A DNA stretch of 64,000 nucleotides, taken from Acidibrevibacterium fodinaquatile. GTDB lineage: Bacteria > Pseudomonadota > Alphaproteobacteria > Acetobacterales > Acetobacteraceae. The notes beneath the pieces were generated by a model. It was not told the DNA's origin and searched no databases. It was given only the letters and a program-made list of their open reading frames with translations. Shown here one piece after another: positions 45,901 to 54,484 of this stretch (its first letter is position 1; each line of letters opens with the position of its first letter). A program made the position numbers and the translations under genes. Where the stretch lies: contig NZ_CP029176.1 of NCBI RefSeq assembly GCF_003352165.1, positions 1,426,001-1,490,000 on the forward strand, read 5' to 3'.

Positions 45901-47510
45901 ACCTGGCTGAAGGCTTGGCGGAAAAAATGATGAAGGCCACGATAGCGCTCCGACAGCACCGCGATCGGGGTGTCATCACCCATCGAGCCGATGGCCTCGT
46001 TCGCCTCCTCGACCATCGGATGGAGGATCAGTTCGAGGTCTTCGAGCGACACCCCAACCGCGATCTGCCGGCGCCGCAGCGCCTCGCCGGTGAAGGCCAC
46101 CGGTTCCGTTGCATCGGCGCGAACGATATGGTCGATTTCGCGAATATGCTTGACCCAGGCGCCAAAATTCTGGCGCGCAGCGAGCCGGTCCTTCAATTCG
46201 GCATCGCCATAGAAACGCGCGTGATCGAGATCGACCGCGATGGTCTGGCCGGGGCCGACGCGACCCTTTTCGACGATCTCGACCTCGTCGAGCTTCACCA
46301 TGCCGGTCTCCGAGCCGACGATGAGGAGATGATCGCGGGTGATGGTGTAACGCAGCGGGCGCAAGCCGTTGCGGTCGAGCCCGGCGATCACCCAGCGCCC
46401 ATCGGTCGCGGTCACCGCCGCCGGGCCATCCCACGGTTCCATCACCGCGTTGCAATAGAGAAACATGTCGCGATGCGCTTTGGGCATCGTCGCGTCCTGG
46501 CCGATGCTCGCCGGGATCATCAGCGCTTTCGCCATCGGCGCGTCACGCCCGGCATGGACGAGAAGTTCGAAGACGTTATCAAGGATCGCGGTGTCCGAGC
46601 CGCCGGCCTGCACGACCGGCTTGATGTCGTCGAGATAGGGATCGAGCGCACCGGCCGCGAGCCGCGTCTCATGGCTTTTCATCCAGTTGACGTTGCCGGC
46701 GAGCGTGTTGATTTCGCCGTTATGGGCGAGCATGCGAAATGGCTGCGCCAGCCGCCAGGTCGGGAAGGTGTTGGTCGAATAGCGCTGATGATAGATCGCG
46801 AAACGCGAGACGAAGCGCGGATCGAGAAGATCGGGATAGAAATCGGTCAGACTCTCGGCAAGGAACATGCCCTTGTAGATGATCGAGCGGGCCGAGAGGG
46901 AGCAGAAATAGAGTTCGGGAATCTGCGCCTGCTGCGCGAGTTTCTCGATCCGGCGGCGAATGACGAAGAGGTCGCGCTCGAAGGTCGCGGGGTCGGCATC
47001 GCGGGCGTTGCCGATCATGATCTGCTCGATCTCGGGCCGGGTCGCGTTCGCTTTCTCACCGATGCAATCGACATTGATCGGCACTTGCCGCCAGCCATAG
47101 ATGGCATAGCCGAAGGCGAGGATTTCGCTTTCCACGATTTCGCGACAGCGCTCCTGCGCCGAGAGATCGGTTTTCGGAAGGAACACCTGCCCGACCGCGA
47201 TCGGCCCGGGATAGCGCAGTGTGTCGCCGCCGCGCTCGACCGCCTCGATGAAGAAATCCTGCGGAATTTCGATATGGATGCCGGCGCCGTCACCGGTCTT
47301 GCCGTCGGCGTCCACCGCGCCGCGGTGCCAGACGGCGCGCAAGGCATCGATCCCGGCCTGGACGACGTCGCGCCGCTTTTTGCCGTCGAGGGCACAGACC
47401 AGCCCGACGCCGCAGGCATCGTGCTCTTGCGCGGGGGCATAGGTTTCGCCGAGCCGGGCGGCATTTTCCGCGAAACTGCGGAGGAAATCGGCGGCGCTTT
47501 CGTCACTCAT
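42981..47510 (-). CDS. gltB: Glutamate synthase (NADPH) large subunit
   Basis: 1509 residues, full length. Takes the amide of glutamine and makes two glutamates from 2-oxoglutarate. The N-terminal nucleophile Cys follows a 30-residue propeptide (HDACGVGLVCALDG). Further features are the FMN domain with GHAGGTGASPQSSIKYAG, the 3Fe-4S cluster CHSNTCPVGVCTQ, and the C-terminal beta-helix with GGMAFVYDP. ATG 47510 follows TGAGGAG. It is the last gene of gltD-DUF2059-gltB; the IS lies 49 bases beyond its stop codon. Confidence 0.97.
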   Translation of the reverse strand: MSDESAADFLRSFAENAARLGETYAPAQEHDACGVGLVCALDGKKRRDVVQAGIDALRAVWHRGAVDADGKTGDGAGIHIEIPQDFFIEAVERGGDTLRYPGPIAVGQVFLPKTDLSAQERCREIVESEILAFGYAIYGWRQVPINVDCIGEKANATRPEIEQIMIGNARDADPATFERDLFVIRRRIEKLAQQAQIPELYFCSLSARSIIYKGMFLAESLTDFYPDLLDPRFVSRFAIYHQRYSTNTFPTWRLAQPFRMLAHNGEINTLAGNVNWMKSHETRLAAGALDPYLDDIKPVVQAGGSDTAILDNVFELLVHAGRDAPMAKALMIPASIGQDATMPKAHRDMFLYCNAVMEPWDGPAAVTATDGRWVIAGLDRNGLRPLRYTITRDHLLIVGSETGMVKLDEVEIVEKGRVGPGQTIAVDLDHARFYGDAELKDRLAARQNFGAWVKHIREIDHIVRADATEPVAFTGEALRRRQIAVGVSLEDLELILHPMVEEANEAIGSMGDDTPIAVLSERYRGLHHFFRQAFSQVTNPPIDSLRETRVMSLKTRLGNLGNVLDEDASQCDLLQLESPVLSNAEFQAMAAYMGTSAVIVDATFPVSDGEAGLRAALDRIRSEAEEGVRAGATHVILTDEAQSEARAPIPMILATGAVHTHLVRQSLRTFTSLNVRAGECHDVHYFAVLIGVGATTVNAYLAQEAIADRQRRGLFGDMSLKTAVQRYKKAVDKGLLKVMSKMGIAVISSYRGGYNFEAIGLSRALVAEFFPGMPSRISGIGLAGIARRVLDLHKSAWQGEAGTLPIGGLYKLRRRGEVHGFEAGLIHTLQTAVATDSYTTYRRYAEMVRKMPPIALRDLLDFRAGRTPIAIDEVESITEIRKRLLAPGISLGALSPEAHETLSIAMNRIGARSDSGEGGEDPNRAMPRPNGDNASSAIKQIASGRFGVTAEYLNNCREIEIKVAQGAKPGEGGQLPGFKVTELIAKLRHSTPGVMLISPPPHHDIYSIEDLAQLIYDLKQINPDATVCVKLVARSGIGTIAAGVAKAKADAILISGHAGGTGASPQSSIKYAGLPWEMGLSETHQVLMLNRLRHRVKLRTDGGIKTGRDVVIAAMLGAEEFGIGTTSLIAMGCIMVRQCHSNTCPVGVCTQDEALRAKFEGSPEKVINLFSFIAEDVRGILASLGVRSLAEVIGRTDMLHQVSRGAEILDDLDLNPLLVQADPGPYARYCTVSGRNEVPETLDAQMIADAAAFFEHGEKMQLQYTIRNTHRAVGTKFSSKIVRKLGRAQLQPDHVTVRLRGSAGQSLGAFAVRGLKLEVFGDANDYVGKGLSGATIVVRPAPSSTLHSPDNTIIGNTVLYGATAGALFAAGQAGERFAVRNSGAIAVVEGCGANGCEYMTGGTVVILGAVGDNFGAGFTGGMAFVYDPAALFEKRLNPETLSWQRVTTGHWEAELRALIARHVEETASRYAAMILHDWDRALPHFWQVVPKDYVKYLSAPLTAEMAERA

Positions 47511-47520
47511 GGCGTGCTCC

Positions 47521-48036
47521 TCAGACCCTGATGCCGCGTTTGCGCAGTTCGTCGGCGTGTTTCTGGACGGCGTCGCGGGCGATTTTCTGGCCCCAAATCA
47601 TGCCCGCCTGGATGCTTTTGCCGGTGATCGCCGGCGTTGCCGCGAGCAGATGCTGCCCGGCCGGGGTTTGGTAGAAAGCGGTGACGGCGCGGAGATCAGC
47701 GGCGCTGAGGGCGCCGGCCCAAATCATCGCGATCTGGTGCTTGAGATCGGGGAGGCCGGCGCGAAATTCCGGCATCAGGAGAGTATCGACGATCTTGCCG
47801 GCTTCATCGACCGAGGGCGCGCCGGCAGCGGTGAGGATGGTGATCAGGCGCTCGCGCATCAAGGCCAACACCGGCGCCATCGTCGCTTCCGAGGCGGTGA
47901 GGTCGGCGAGCGCCGTGGCCTCGCGCATGGCGGCCTCATCGGCGCCGGCCGGGCGCGGGGCGATGGCGGCGAGCATGAGGGCGAGGACGGCGGCGCGCCT
48001 CAGCGCGGCCCGCAGCGGGGGAGGGGAGGGCATCAT
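47521..48036 (-). CDS. DUF2059-family secreted protein between gltD and gltB
   Basis: 171 residues with an N-terminal signal peptide (MMPSPPPLRAALRRAAVLAL...) and a helical DUF2059 domain, including LPDLKHQIAMIWAGALSAAD followed by AFYQTPAGQHLLA. The function of the domain is unknown. ATG 48036 overlaps the gltD stop by four bases (ATGA) and it ends ten bases before gltB, so it is embedded in the glutamate synthase operon. A second ATG at 48033 is an alternative start. Confidence 0.82.
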   Translation of the reverse strand: MMPSPPPLRAALRRAAVLALMLAAIAPRPAGADEAAMREATALADLTASEATMAPVLALMRERLITILTAAGAPSVDEAGKIVDTLLMPEFRAGLPDLKHQIAMIWAGALSAADLRAVTAFYQTPAGQHLLAATPAITGKSIQAGMIWGQKIARDAVQKHADELRKRGIRV

Positions 48037-49469
48037 TCCGCCGCCTCGCGTGCCGGCGCCTGCGCTTCGAGCCAGGCATGCATCCGCGAAGCCGCATCCC
48101 GCCCGTCGCGGATCGCCCAAACGACGAGGCTGGCGCCGCGCACGATATCGCCGGCGGCGAAGACGCCGGGGAGAGACGTCATGAAGTCACGCGGCTGGAT
48201 ACGGAGCGTGCCGTGGCGGGTGACTTCGAGACCAGGCTCGCCGAACGCCGCCGGGATGGGTTCGGGATCGAAGCCGAGCGCCTTGATCACGAGATCGGCG
48301 GGGACGGTGAAATGGCTGCCCGTCACCGGCTCGACCGACTGCCGCCCGGAGGCATCGGGGAGGCCGAGCCGCATGCGGGTCGCGCGCACCCCGCTCACCC
48401 CGTCGTCACCAAGGAACGCTTCCGGCGCCGAGAGCCAGAGGAATTCCACGCCCTCCTCCTCGGCGTTTTTCACCTCCCGGAGAGAGCCCGGCATGTTGGC
48501 GCGATCGCGGCGATAGAGGCATTGCACCGAGCGCGCACCCTGGCGAACCGCGGTGCGCACGCAATCCATCGCGGTATCGCCGCCACCGATGACGACGACG
48601 CGCTTGCCGGCGGCATTCAGGGTGCCAGAGTCGAAATCCGGCACGGCGTCACCAAGACCTTTGCGGTTGGCGGTGATGAGATAGTCGAGCGCGGGCACGA
48701 TGCCAGGCAGGCCGGCGCCGGGGCCGCCGATCTCGCGTGGTTGATAGACCCCGGTTGCGATCAGGATCGCGGCATGGCGGGCGCGGAGATCGGCGAAGGC
48801 GAGATCGCGCCCGATCGCGACATTGGTATGGAACTGAATGCCCGCCGCTTCCAAGAGCCGCCAACGCCGGAGTACGATCTCCTTTTCGAGCTTGAAATTG
48901 GGGATGCCATAGATCATCAGCCCGCCGACCCGATCATGGCGATCATAGACATGAACGCCGTAGCCCCGGGCGCGGAGTTCCTCGGCCGCCGCGAGCCCGG
49001 CCGGGCCGGCGCCGATGATGCCGACCGAGAGGCCGCGTTCACGCGCCGGCCGGCGCGGCGCAACCCAGCCCTCGGCGAAGGCGGTATCGGTGATGTAGCG
49101 CTCGACGGCGCCGATGGTGACGCTTTCGAAGCCTTTCTCGATGACGCAATTGCCCTCGCAGAGCCGATCCTGCGGGCAGATGCGGCCGCAAATCTCAGGA
49201 AAATTATTGGTGGCGCTGGAGAGCGCGTAGGCTTCCTCGAGCCGGCCCTCGGCGGTGAGTTTCAGCCAGTCGGGAATATTGTTGTGGAGCGGGCAATGCA
49301 CCGAACAGAACGGCACGCCGCATTGGCTGCAGCGACTCGCCTGCGCCGCCGCCGCCTTCTGGTCGAAACGCGCGTAGATCTCCTCGAAATCGCTGCGCCG
49401 GGCCGAAATGTCACGCTTATCCGGCATCTGTTGCGACAGATGGACGAATTTCAGCATGCGTTCGGGCAT
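48033..49469 (-). CDS. gltD: Glutamate synthase (NADPH) small subunit
   Basis: 478 residues. Passes electrons from NADPH to GltB through FAD and 4Fe-4S centres. N-terminal Cys clusters are CSQCGVPFCSVHCPLHNNIP and ICGRICPQDRLCEGNC. FAD site GIIGAGPAGLAAAEELRARG, NADPH site VVVIGGGDTAMDC and the C-terminal GVFAAGDIVRGASLVVWAI are present. It is first in the operon, so the order is gltD before gltB, opposite to E. coli. Confidence 0.96.
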   Translation of the reverse strand: MPERMLKFVHLSQQMPDKRDISARRSDFEEIYARFDQKAAAAQASRCSQCGVPFCSVHCPLHNNIPDWLKLTAEGRLEEAYALSSATNNFPEICGRICPQDRLCEGNCVIEKGFESVTIGAVERYITDTAFAEGWVAPRRPARERGLSVGIIGAGPAGLAAAEELRARGYGVHVYDRHDRVGGLMIYGIPNFKLEKEIVLRRWRLLEAAGIQFHTNVAIGRDLAFADLRARHAAILIATGVYQPREIGGPGAGLPGIVPALDYLITANRKGLGDAVPDFDSGTLNAAGKRVVVIGGGDTAMDCVRTAVRQGARSVQCLYRRDRANMPGSLREVKNAEEEGVEFLWLSAPEAFLGDDGVSGVRATRMRLGLPDASGRQSVEPVTGSHFTVPADLVIKALGFDPEPIPAAFGEPGLEVTRHGTLRIQPRDFMTSLPGVFAAGDIVRGASLVVWAIRDGRDAASRMHAWLEAQAPAREAAE

Positions 49470-49660
49470 TCCCCACTCCCTGGTTGCGAAAACCGCGCAG
49501 CGTCACGTCGGTGTTCCGCTCTATAAACCAGGCGAGGCTAGGATGCGAGAGGAAAAAGCGCCAAAACGTCCGGATTGGTGATTATTTTGCCAAGTTTCCT
49601 TCAGTGCGCGCCAAGTCCGCAGGACCTCCGCAGCGAAATAGGGGTCATATCGGACCTAAT

Positions 49661-50611
49661 TTACACACTCGCCAGCATTATGTGTCCCCCGCCCCGGCGG
49701 TAAAGGCGAAGATACTCCGGAACCACCAGCTCGACCGGGGTTGGCGTGATCCCAAGCGTCGCCAAATCCGGGGCGCCTGGTGCGACGACATTGTCGCGTG
49801 CCAGCAAAAGCAGCTGATCGCGGGTGAGCGGCTTTCCTGGCAAATGCTCGGCGAGTGCCGCGCCGAGCGCAACCAGCGCCATCGGCAGCGAGACCAGTTT
49901 CCGCCGCCGGCCGGTCGCTTTCAGCACATAAGCAACGAGTTCGCGGAACTGCCAGACCCGCGGCCCGCCGAGCTCATAAATGCCACCGGCGGCGTCCGGA
50001 TTTTCGAGCGCGACCATGATCGCATCGGCGACATCGCCGACATAGACCGGCTGCATCCGGGTCTCACCGGCGATCACCGGCATGACCGGCGAGAGCTGCG
50101 CGATCCGGCCGAGGCGGTTGAAGAATTCGTCCTCCGGCCCAAACACGACCGAGGGGCGAAGAATGGTCGCGGTCGGGAAGGCGGCGCGCACCCTTGCCTC
50201 CCCCTCGCCCTTGGTCGCGGCGTAGCGGCTCCGGCTCGCGGGATCGGCGCCGATCGCCGAGACGTGGACGAGGCCGCGCACGCCAGCGGCGCGCGCGAGC
50301 GTTGCCACCCGCTCCGCGCCCTCGGCATGGGCGCGCGCGAAATCGCCCGCCCGGCGCTCGGCGAGCAGGCCGACCAGATTGACCACCATGTCCGCGCCCT
50401 CGACCGCGCGGGCGACGGATTTTTCGTCATCGAGCGGCGCATAGAGCGGCACGATCTGCCCGACCGCGCCCATCGGCTTCAAAAACAGCGCCTTGTCGGG
50501 GTCGCGACTGCCAATCCGTACCACCACGCCGCGTTGCGCCAGACGCTTGACCACGTAGCGGCCAATGAACCCGGCGCCGCCGAACACTGTCGCAACCTTA
50601 CGCGTCGTCAT
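49661..50611 (-). CDS. Complex I NDUFA9-like atypical SDR protein
   Basis: 316 residues. Atypical short-chain dehydrogenase/epimerase with KVATVFGGAGFIGRYVVKRL as its N-terminal NAD(P) site, and VHVSAIGADPASRSRYAATK followed by ATILRPSVVFGPED. These features match the family related to the mitochondrial complex I subunit NDUFA9, common in alphaproteobacteria. A role in complex I assembly or stability is inferred, not shown. It is divergent from the lipoprotein gene at 50862. Confidence 0.85.
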   Translation of the reverse strand: MTTRKVATVFGGAGFIGRYVVKRLAQRGVVVRIGSRDPDKALFLKPMGAVGQIVPLYAPLDDEKSVARAVEGADMVVNLVGLLAERRAGDFARAHAEGAERVATLARAAGVRGLVHVSAIGADPASRSRYAATKGEGEARVRAAFPTATILRPSVVFGPEDEFFNRLGRIAQLSPVMPVIAGETRMQPVYVGDVADAIMVALENPDAAGGIYELGGPRVWQFRELVAYVLKATGRRRKLVSLPMALVALGAALAEHLPGKPLTRDQLLLLARDNVVAPGAPDLATLGITPTPVELVVPEYLRLYRRGGGHIMLASV

Positions 50612-50804
50612 GCTAGCTTCTCCCCCTCACGCGCCATCGCCTTGATCCTTTCCGAGCCGACCACGGATAAGCCCGTTTCACGGACCCCCTTGCACATAGA
50701 GGCAAGCCTCGAATCGGGCAAATCTTTGCCGCGCCGAGACGGGCGCGCTTTCGCCTTTGGCGCTTGTTCTTGGGTTTTCTCTACAACTCAAAGCGGCAGA
50801 CGCG

Positions 50805-50810
50805 TATAAT
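50805..50810 (+). promoter_or_regulatory. Consensus -10 box for the lipoprotein gene
   Basis: TATAAT matches the sigma-70 -10 consensus at every position, 52 bases upstream of the ATG at 50862. The -35 at a 17-base spacing (TACAAC, 50782-50787) is weak. Confidence 0.45.
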
Positions 50811-50861
50811 TTTTGCTCCAAGGGTCCGCGCGGGCCGATGACGGCAAGGAATTTCAGCGCC

Positions 50862-51467
50862 ATGAGAGCGTATCATGTAAACGGATGGTGGCGCGGTCTC
50901 GCAGTGGCGCCGTTGCTCTCCCTGCTCGCCTGCAATCCGGCCACCACGCCGGCGCCGCCGCAAACCGAGCCGGCCCCGCTGCCCGTCCCGCCGGCGCCGC
51001 CGGCGAAGAGCCAGGCGACGAAGCCACGCCCGCCCCTCGATGCCGCCTGGTCGTTCGAAGTCAGTGATGGCGCCTGCCGCGCCAGAGCGAGCGCCGGCGC
51101 GGCGATGGTCAGTCTCGATGTCGCCGATGACGGCACGCTCGTGATCGATGCCGCGCCTGGCGCCGATATCGCCGCCTATCTCCGCGCCGCCCGCCGCCAA
51201 CCGCCTTTGCTCAAGGTGGTTGCGGAGGGCGAAAGCTGGCAATGGCGCTTACACGCGACGCCGGCGCACCAGTTCGAGATCCGGCTCGCCCCAAGCAAGG
51301 CGGCGCTGGCGCAGAGTCTCCTCATGCTACGCGGCAGCAGCGTCACGATGAGCGTCACCTCGGCGCAGGAGCAGACGCTGCATCTCCCACCGGCGGGGAG
51401 CCCTGGCGCGGCCTGGTTTGCTTGCGCGAAAACCCGGATGCAATCCGCCGCCGGCGATGGCTCCTGA
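50862..51467 (+). CDS. Putative lipoprotein of unknown function
   Basis: 201 residues from ATG 50862 after AAGGA; an upstream in-frame ATG at 50838 is less likely. A lipoprotein signal ends in LLSLLAC (lipid-modified Cys at about residue 24), followed by a Pro-rich linker and a globular domain (residues ~60-200). A C-terminal pair of Cys (GAC, FAC) could form a disulfide. I do not recognise the family. It converges on the sensor gene at 51482. Confidence 0.7.
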   Translation: MRAYHVNGWWRGLAVAPLLSLLACNPATTPAPPQTEPAPLPVPPAPPAKSQATKPRPPLDAAWSFEVSDGACRARASAGAAMVSLDVADDGTLVIDAAPGADIAAYLRAARRQPPLLKVVAEGESWQWRLHATPAHQFEIRLAPSKAALAQSLLMLRGSSVTMSVTSAQEQTLHLPPAGSPGAAWFACAKTRMQSAAGDGS

Positions 51468-51481
51468 CCGCTGGCGCGGCC

Positions 51482-52906
51482 TCACGCCGCCATTTTGCTA
51501 CTCTCACCGCCCTTCGTCGGGATCGGGCCGGCGTGGGCCGCGGTGTGCTCTTCGTCGACCCGCACCGGCGCCACCGGCGCCGGGCGGGCGATGCCCCAGA
51601 ATCCGCCTTCCGGTCCATATTGCGGCTGACCACTCAGCGAAAGCCGCAGCACCCGCCCTTCACCGAGCAGGAAATCGACTTCGAGATCGGTGAACGGGGT
51701 GCCCTGCCGCACCGCGGTGACAAGCCGTTCCCACGCCTCCGGCAGCTCGCCCATGTGACCGGCGATTTTCGCGAAATCCTGTTCCGACGTCAGCCCGTTC
51801 GGACCATACACACGGTCTTCGATGCATTTCGGGATATTGCCGCCGACACCGCTTACCCGGCCATCGCGGGTGAGAAACCAGAACCAGACCGCGGGCGAGG
51901 GATCGAACGCGGCGAGATGGCGCTCGCGCTCCTCGGCGGCGCGCAATTCCGGTGCGGCCAGCGCCTGCAAATGCCGCCGTTCCATCCTGCGGCCGAACAG
52001 AAAGGCGGCGAGGATTGCACACCCGATGCCGAGGGCGGCGTTCACGGCATTGCGGAGCAGGCGATGGCCGTCCGCGGCAGACATCGCGGCGACGTAATCT
52101 TCGGTCGCCGACCAGGTGAGCGCCGAATGCGGCAGCACGATCTTTCCTTCGACGATGGTCGCGACGCCGAACGCTCGGAAAGCGCGTTGCAGGAAAGCGA
52201 GGGCTGCCCGCATCGGCGGCGGCGCCGGGGCGGGTGCTGGCGTCTCGAGAACGATCCGCGTGTCACCCTCACCGAGCGTGACCGAGAGCCCGGCGAACCG
52301 ACCGGACGGGGTCAGAAGGCGGCGAAGCGCGGCCTCGCCGAGAAACGTGCCGATGATCCCCTTCACCCCCGAGGGATCGACCAGCCGCCGATAGAGAACG
52401 ACCCCGCGCGCGCCGCTGCGAAATTTATCCGCCGACTCGCCCAAAGGGTCGCGTGTCACATCCGAAATCGCCGCCGCATCATCGGCGGCCGCATTGCCGA
52501 GCGCCTGATGGAACCAGGGCTCGGCGGCAATGGAGGTGCGGTCGCCGGCGAGCAGGCCGGTCGCGGCGACGAGGTGGCCAGCGGCGTCGAAGAGAAACAG
52601 CCCCTGGGTGAGATCGGCCTCGCTTTCGAGGCGCAGCATGCGTGTGGTCAGTGCGAGCCGGTCCGGCTTGCGGAGATCGTCATCATGGAAAGCCGCGAAA
52701 AGATGGTCCGCGCGGATGGCGGCGGTCGCGAGGCGCGCTGCGGTAACGTCCTGGAAGATTTTGATATCGGCAAGCGAAACCTGTCTTAAAACACCAATCT
52801 CGGCCATCATCCAGGCGGCGATCGCGGCGACCACCAAAAGCCCGGTCACGCCACCAATCACCCAACTGCGAGTCCGCGCCTTACGACGCGACGTTTGGGC
52901 TAACAT
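51482..52906 (-). CDS. Orphan membrane sensor: periplasmic Cache-like domain plus cytoplasmic PAS-like domain
   Basis: 474 residues. TM1 (residues ~15-34) and TM2 (~286-304) enclose a periplasmic segment of about 250 residues, with a LFLFDAAGHLVAATG stretch like double-Cache sensors. The cytoplasmic part begins with a short coiled coil (RRMERRHLQALAAPELRAAE), then a PAS-like fold (residues ~330-445: FDPSPAVWFWFLTRDGRVSG). No HAMP, kinase, GGDEF, EAL or chemoreceptor domain follows; it ends in a charged tail. The output partner is unknown. Confidence 0.7.
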   Translation of the reverse strand: MLAQTSRRKARTRSWVIGGVTGLLVVAAIAAWMMAEIGVLRQVSLADIKIFQDVTAARLATAAIRADHLFAAFHDDDLRKPDRLALTTRMLRLESEADLTQGLFLFDAAGHLVAATGLLAGDRTSIAAEPWFHQALGNAAADDAAAISDVTRDPLGESADKFRSGARGVVLYRRLVDPSGVKGIIGTFLGEAALRRLLTPSGRFAGLSVTLGEGDTRIVLETPAPAPAPPPMRAALAFLQRAFRAFGVATIVEGKIVLPHSALTWSATEDYVAAMSAADGHRLLRNAVNAALGIGCAILAAFLFGRRMERRHLQALAAPELRAAEERERHLAAFDPSPAVWFWFLTRDGRVSGVGGNIPKCIEDRVYGPNGLTSEQDFAKIAGHMGELPEAWERLVTAVRQGTPFTDLEVDFLLGEGRVLRLSLSGQPQYGPEGGFWGIARPAPVAPVRVDEEHTAAHAGPIPTKGGESSKMAA

Positions 52907-53042
52907 GTAAGCGCCTCCATGTCCCTCACGGGGCTCAGCTTCGATGGTTGGAGGCTGGTCTCAAATGGTTAAAGATTCTCTAACGCAAACATAACACAAA
53001 ATTATTGCGCGCAGGGCGATTGACGGCCGCCAAACCGGCCTT

Positions 53043-53354
53043 TCAGCGCGGGTGATGGCGGGAGCGGCGGGTTTGCGCGGTGCTGTGCAGCGTCAGCGCG
53101 GCGCCGCCGAAAACGATGCCGATGGTAGCCGGAAGCAGCCAAGCCGGGCGTAGCAGGAGCGGCAACGCGACATCCACCCAGACCCAGGGCGGCAGGTAAT
53201 TGGCGATTACGCCATGAATATGCCCGGGCAAGAGCGGGTCGATCAGGGCGAGCACCGCGGCCAGCGACGTGTCCGGCGGGATCGTGATCGCGAGCGCGAA
53301 GGCCGCGATGAAAAATCCGACCGCGATGATCGTGCAGGGACGCAAGACATTCAC
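53043..53354 (-). CDS. Small membrane protein coupled to msrP
   Basis: 103 residues starting at GTG 53354, overlapping the msrP stop. Two or three hydrophobic segments (residues ~5-25 and 60-90) and a basic C-terminus (TRRSRHHPR). In many bacteria msrP is followed by msrQ, a heme-containing membrane partner; this protein is much shorter and lacks visible conserved His pairs. It might be a substitute partner or unrelated. Family not recognised. Confidence 0.6.
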   Translation of the reverse strand: MNVLRPCTIIAVGFFIAAFALAITIPPDTSLAAVLALIDPLLPGHIHGVIANYLPPWVWVDVALPLLLRPAWLLPATIGIVFGGAALTLHSTAQTRRSRHHPR

Positions 53355-54280
53355 ATGAAAAGTGGTTCTGTCATGCGATCAGCATACAACGAAGCGACGA
53401 AGGCGCCATAGCCATTATAGATCTGGGTTGGCACGCGCTCATTGCTGCCGAGCAGGCGCTCGCTGGCCTGGCTCCAGCGGGGATGCGCGACATTGGGGTT
53501 GACATTGGCCCAGAACCCGTATTCGCGCGGCTGAATGCTTTGCCAAAACACCGCCGGGCGTTTGTCGGAAAGCGTGATCTTGACCAGCGATTTCGCGGAT
53601 TTGAAGCCGTATTTCCACGGCACCACGAGGCGGATCGGGCCGCCATTCTGAGGCGGCAGCGGCTTTCCGTAGAGGCCGGTCGCGACGAAGGCGAGGTCGT
53701 TTTCAGCCTCGTCGATCGTCAGCCCCTCGACATAGGGCCAGGGATACCAGGGTTGGCTGAGACCGGGCATCACTTTCGGGAGCATAGCGGTCTGAAATAC
53801 GACATATTTCGCCGAACCGAGCGGCTCGACAGCCGCGAGCAGGCGGCGCAGCGGAAACCCTGTCCAGGGCACCGTCATGGCCCAGGCTTCGACGCAACGA
53901 TGGCGATAAATCCGTTCTTCCTGCGGCATTTTGTTCAGAATGTCGTCGATCGCGAAGGTCTGTGGTTTGGCGACCATGCCATCCACCGCGATCGTCCAGG
54001 GCCGCAGCGGCAGGCTCTTGGCGTCCTCCCAGAGATCCTTATCGTCGCTGAACTCGTAGTAATTATTGTACGTCTCGGCGTCCTTTTCGGCGGTCAGGGC
54101 GCGGCCCGGGGGAAAACGCGGGTCGGGGGTCAAGGGGGGCGGGGTGTCGGCGCGGGCGGCGGGGCTCGCGAGGCCAAGGGCTGCGGCGCCCGCGATCAGG
54201 TGCCGCCGGCCGAGGGCCAAGGCCTCCGGTGTCACGGCCCGTTCGGGGAGTTCCCAGCCACGCGGATTGTGGATCAGCAT
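53351..54280 (-). CDS. msrP: Protein-methionine-sulfoxide reductase catalytic subunit MsrP (YedY)
   Basis: 309 residues from ATG 54280, preceded by AGGAGAAGG. Molybdopterin enzyme that repairs oxidised Met in periplasmic proteins. A Tat signal with GRRHLIAGAAALGLASPAARA is followed by the molybdenum-ligand Cys in IYRHRCVEAWAMTVPWTGF. Further family segments are NGGPIRLVVPWKYGFKSAKS and the C-terminal NERVPTQIYNGYG. A T-rich repeat lies upstream (54403-54470). Confidence 0.93.
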   Translation of the reverse strand: MLIHNPRGWELPERAVTPEALALGRRHLIAGAAALGLASPAARADTPPPLTPDPRFPPGRALTAEKDAETYNNYYEFSDDKDLWEDAKSLPLRPWTIAVDGMVAKPQTFAIDDILNKMPQEERIYRHRCVEAWAMTVPWTGFPLRRLLAAVEPLGSAKYVVFQTAMLPKVMPGLSQPWYPWPYVEGLTIDEAENDLAFVATGLYGKPLPPQNGGPIRLVVPWKYGFKSAKSLVKITLSDKRPAVFWQSIQPREYGFWANVNPNVAHPRWSQASERLLGSNERVPTQIYNGYGAFVASLYADRMTEPLFM

Positions 54281-54402
54281 CTGCCTTCTCCTGCTGAAAA
54301 TGTTTCGCCTGCCTGCGGGATGTGGGCTTTGCCGAAAGTTTGTCACCGGTATGGCGACGAACGTGAACGAAAATATAACCCCTCCAACAAGCCCTTCCAG
54401 GC

Positions 54403-54470
54403 TTTCGCGCCAAGAAAGCGGGAGAAAGTCTTTTTGCTTCTTTTTCTTCAGAAAAAGAAGCTTTTTCTAT
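54403..54470. repeat. T-rich intergenic repeat, site 3 (msrP/SDR)
   Basis: Contains a perfect 10-bp hairpin CTTCTTTTTC/GAAAAAGAAG (54437-54446/54451-54460, loop TTCA), the exact reverse complement of the hairpin at 15161-15184. The flanking AAAGTCTTTTTG and the terminal CTTTTTCTA are also shared with site 1. The upstream part includes a CTTTCGCGCCAAGAAAGC stem-like sequence in place of the GC hairpin of sites 1 and 2. Confidence 0.8.
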
Positions 54471-54484
54471 GATCGCACCAAGCG

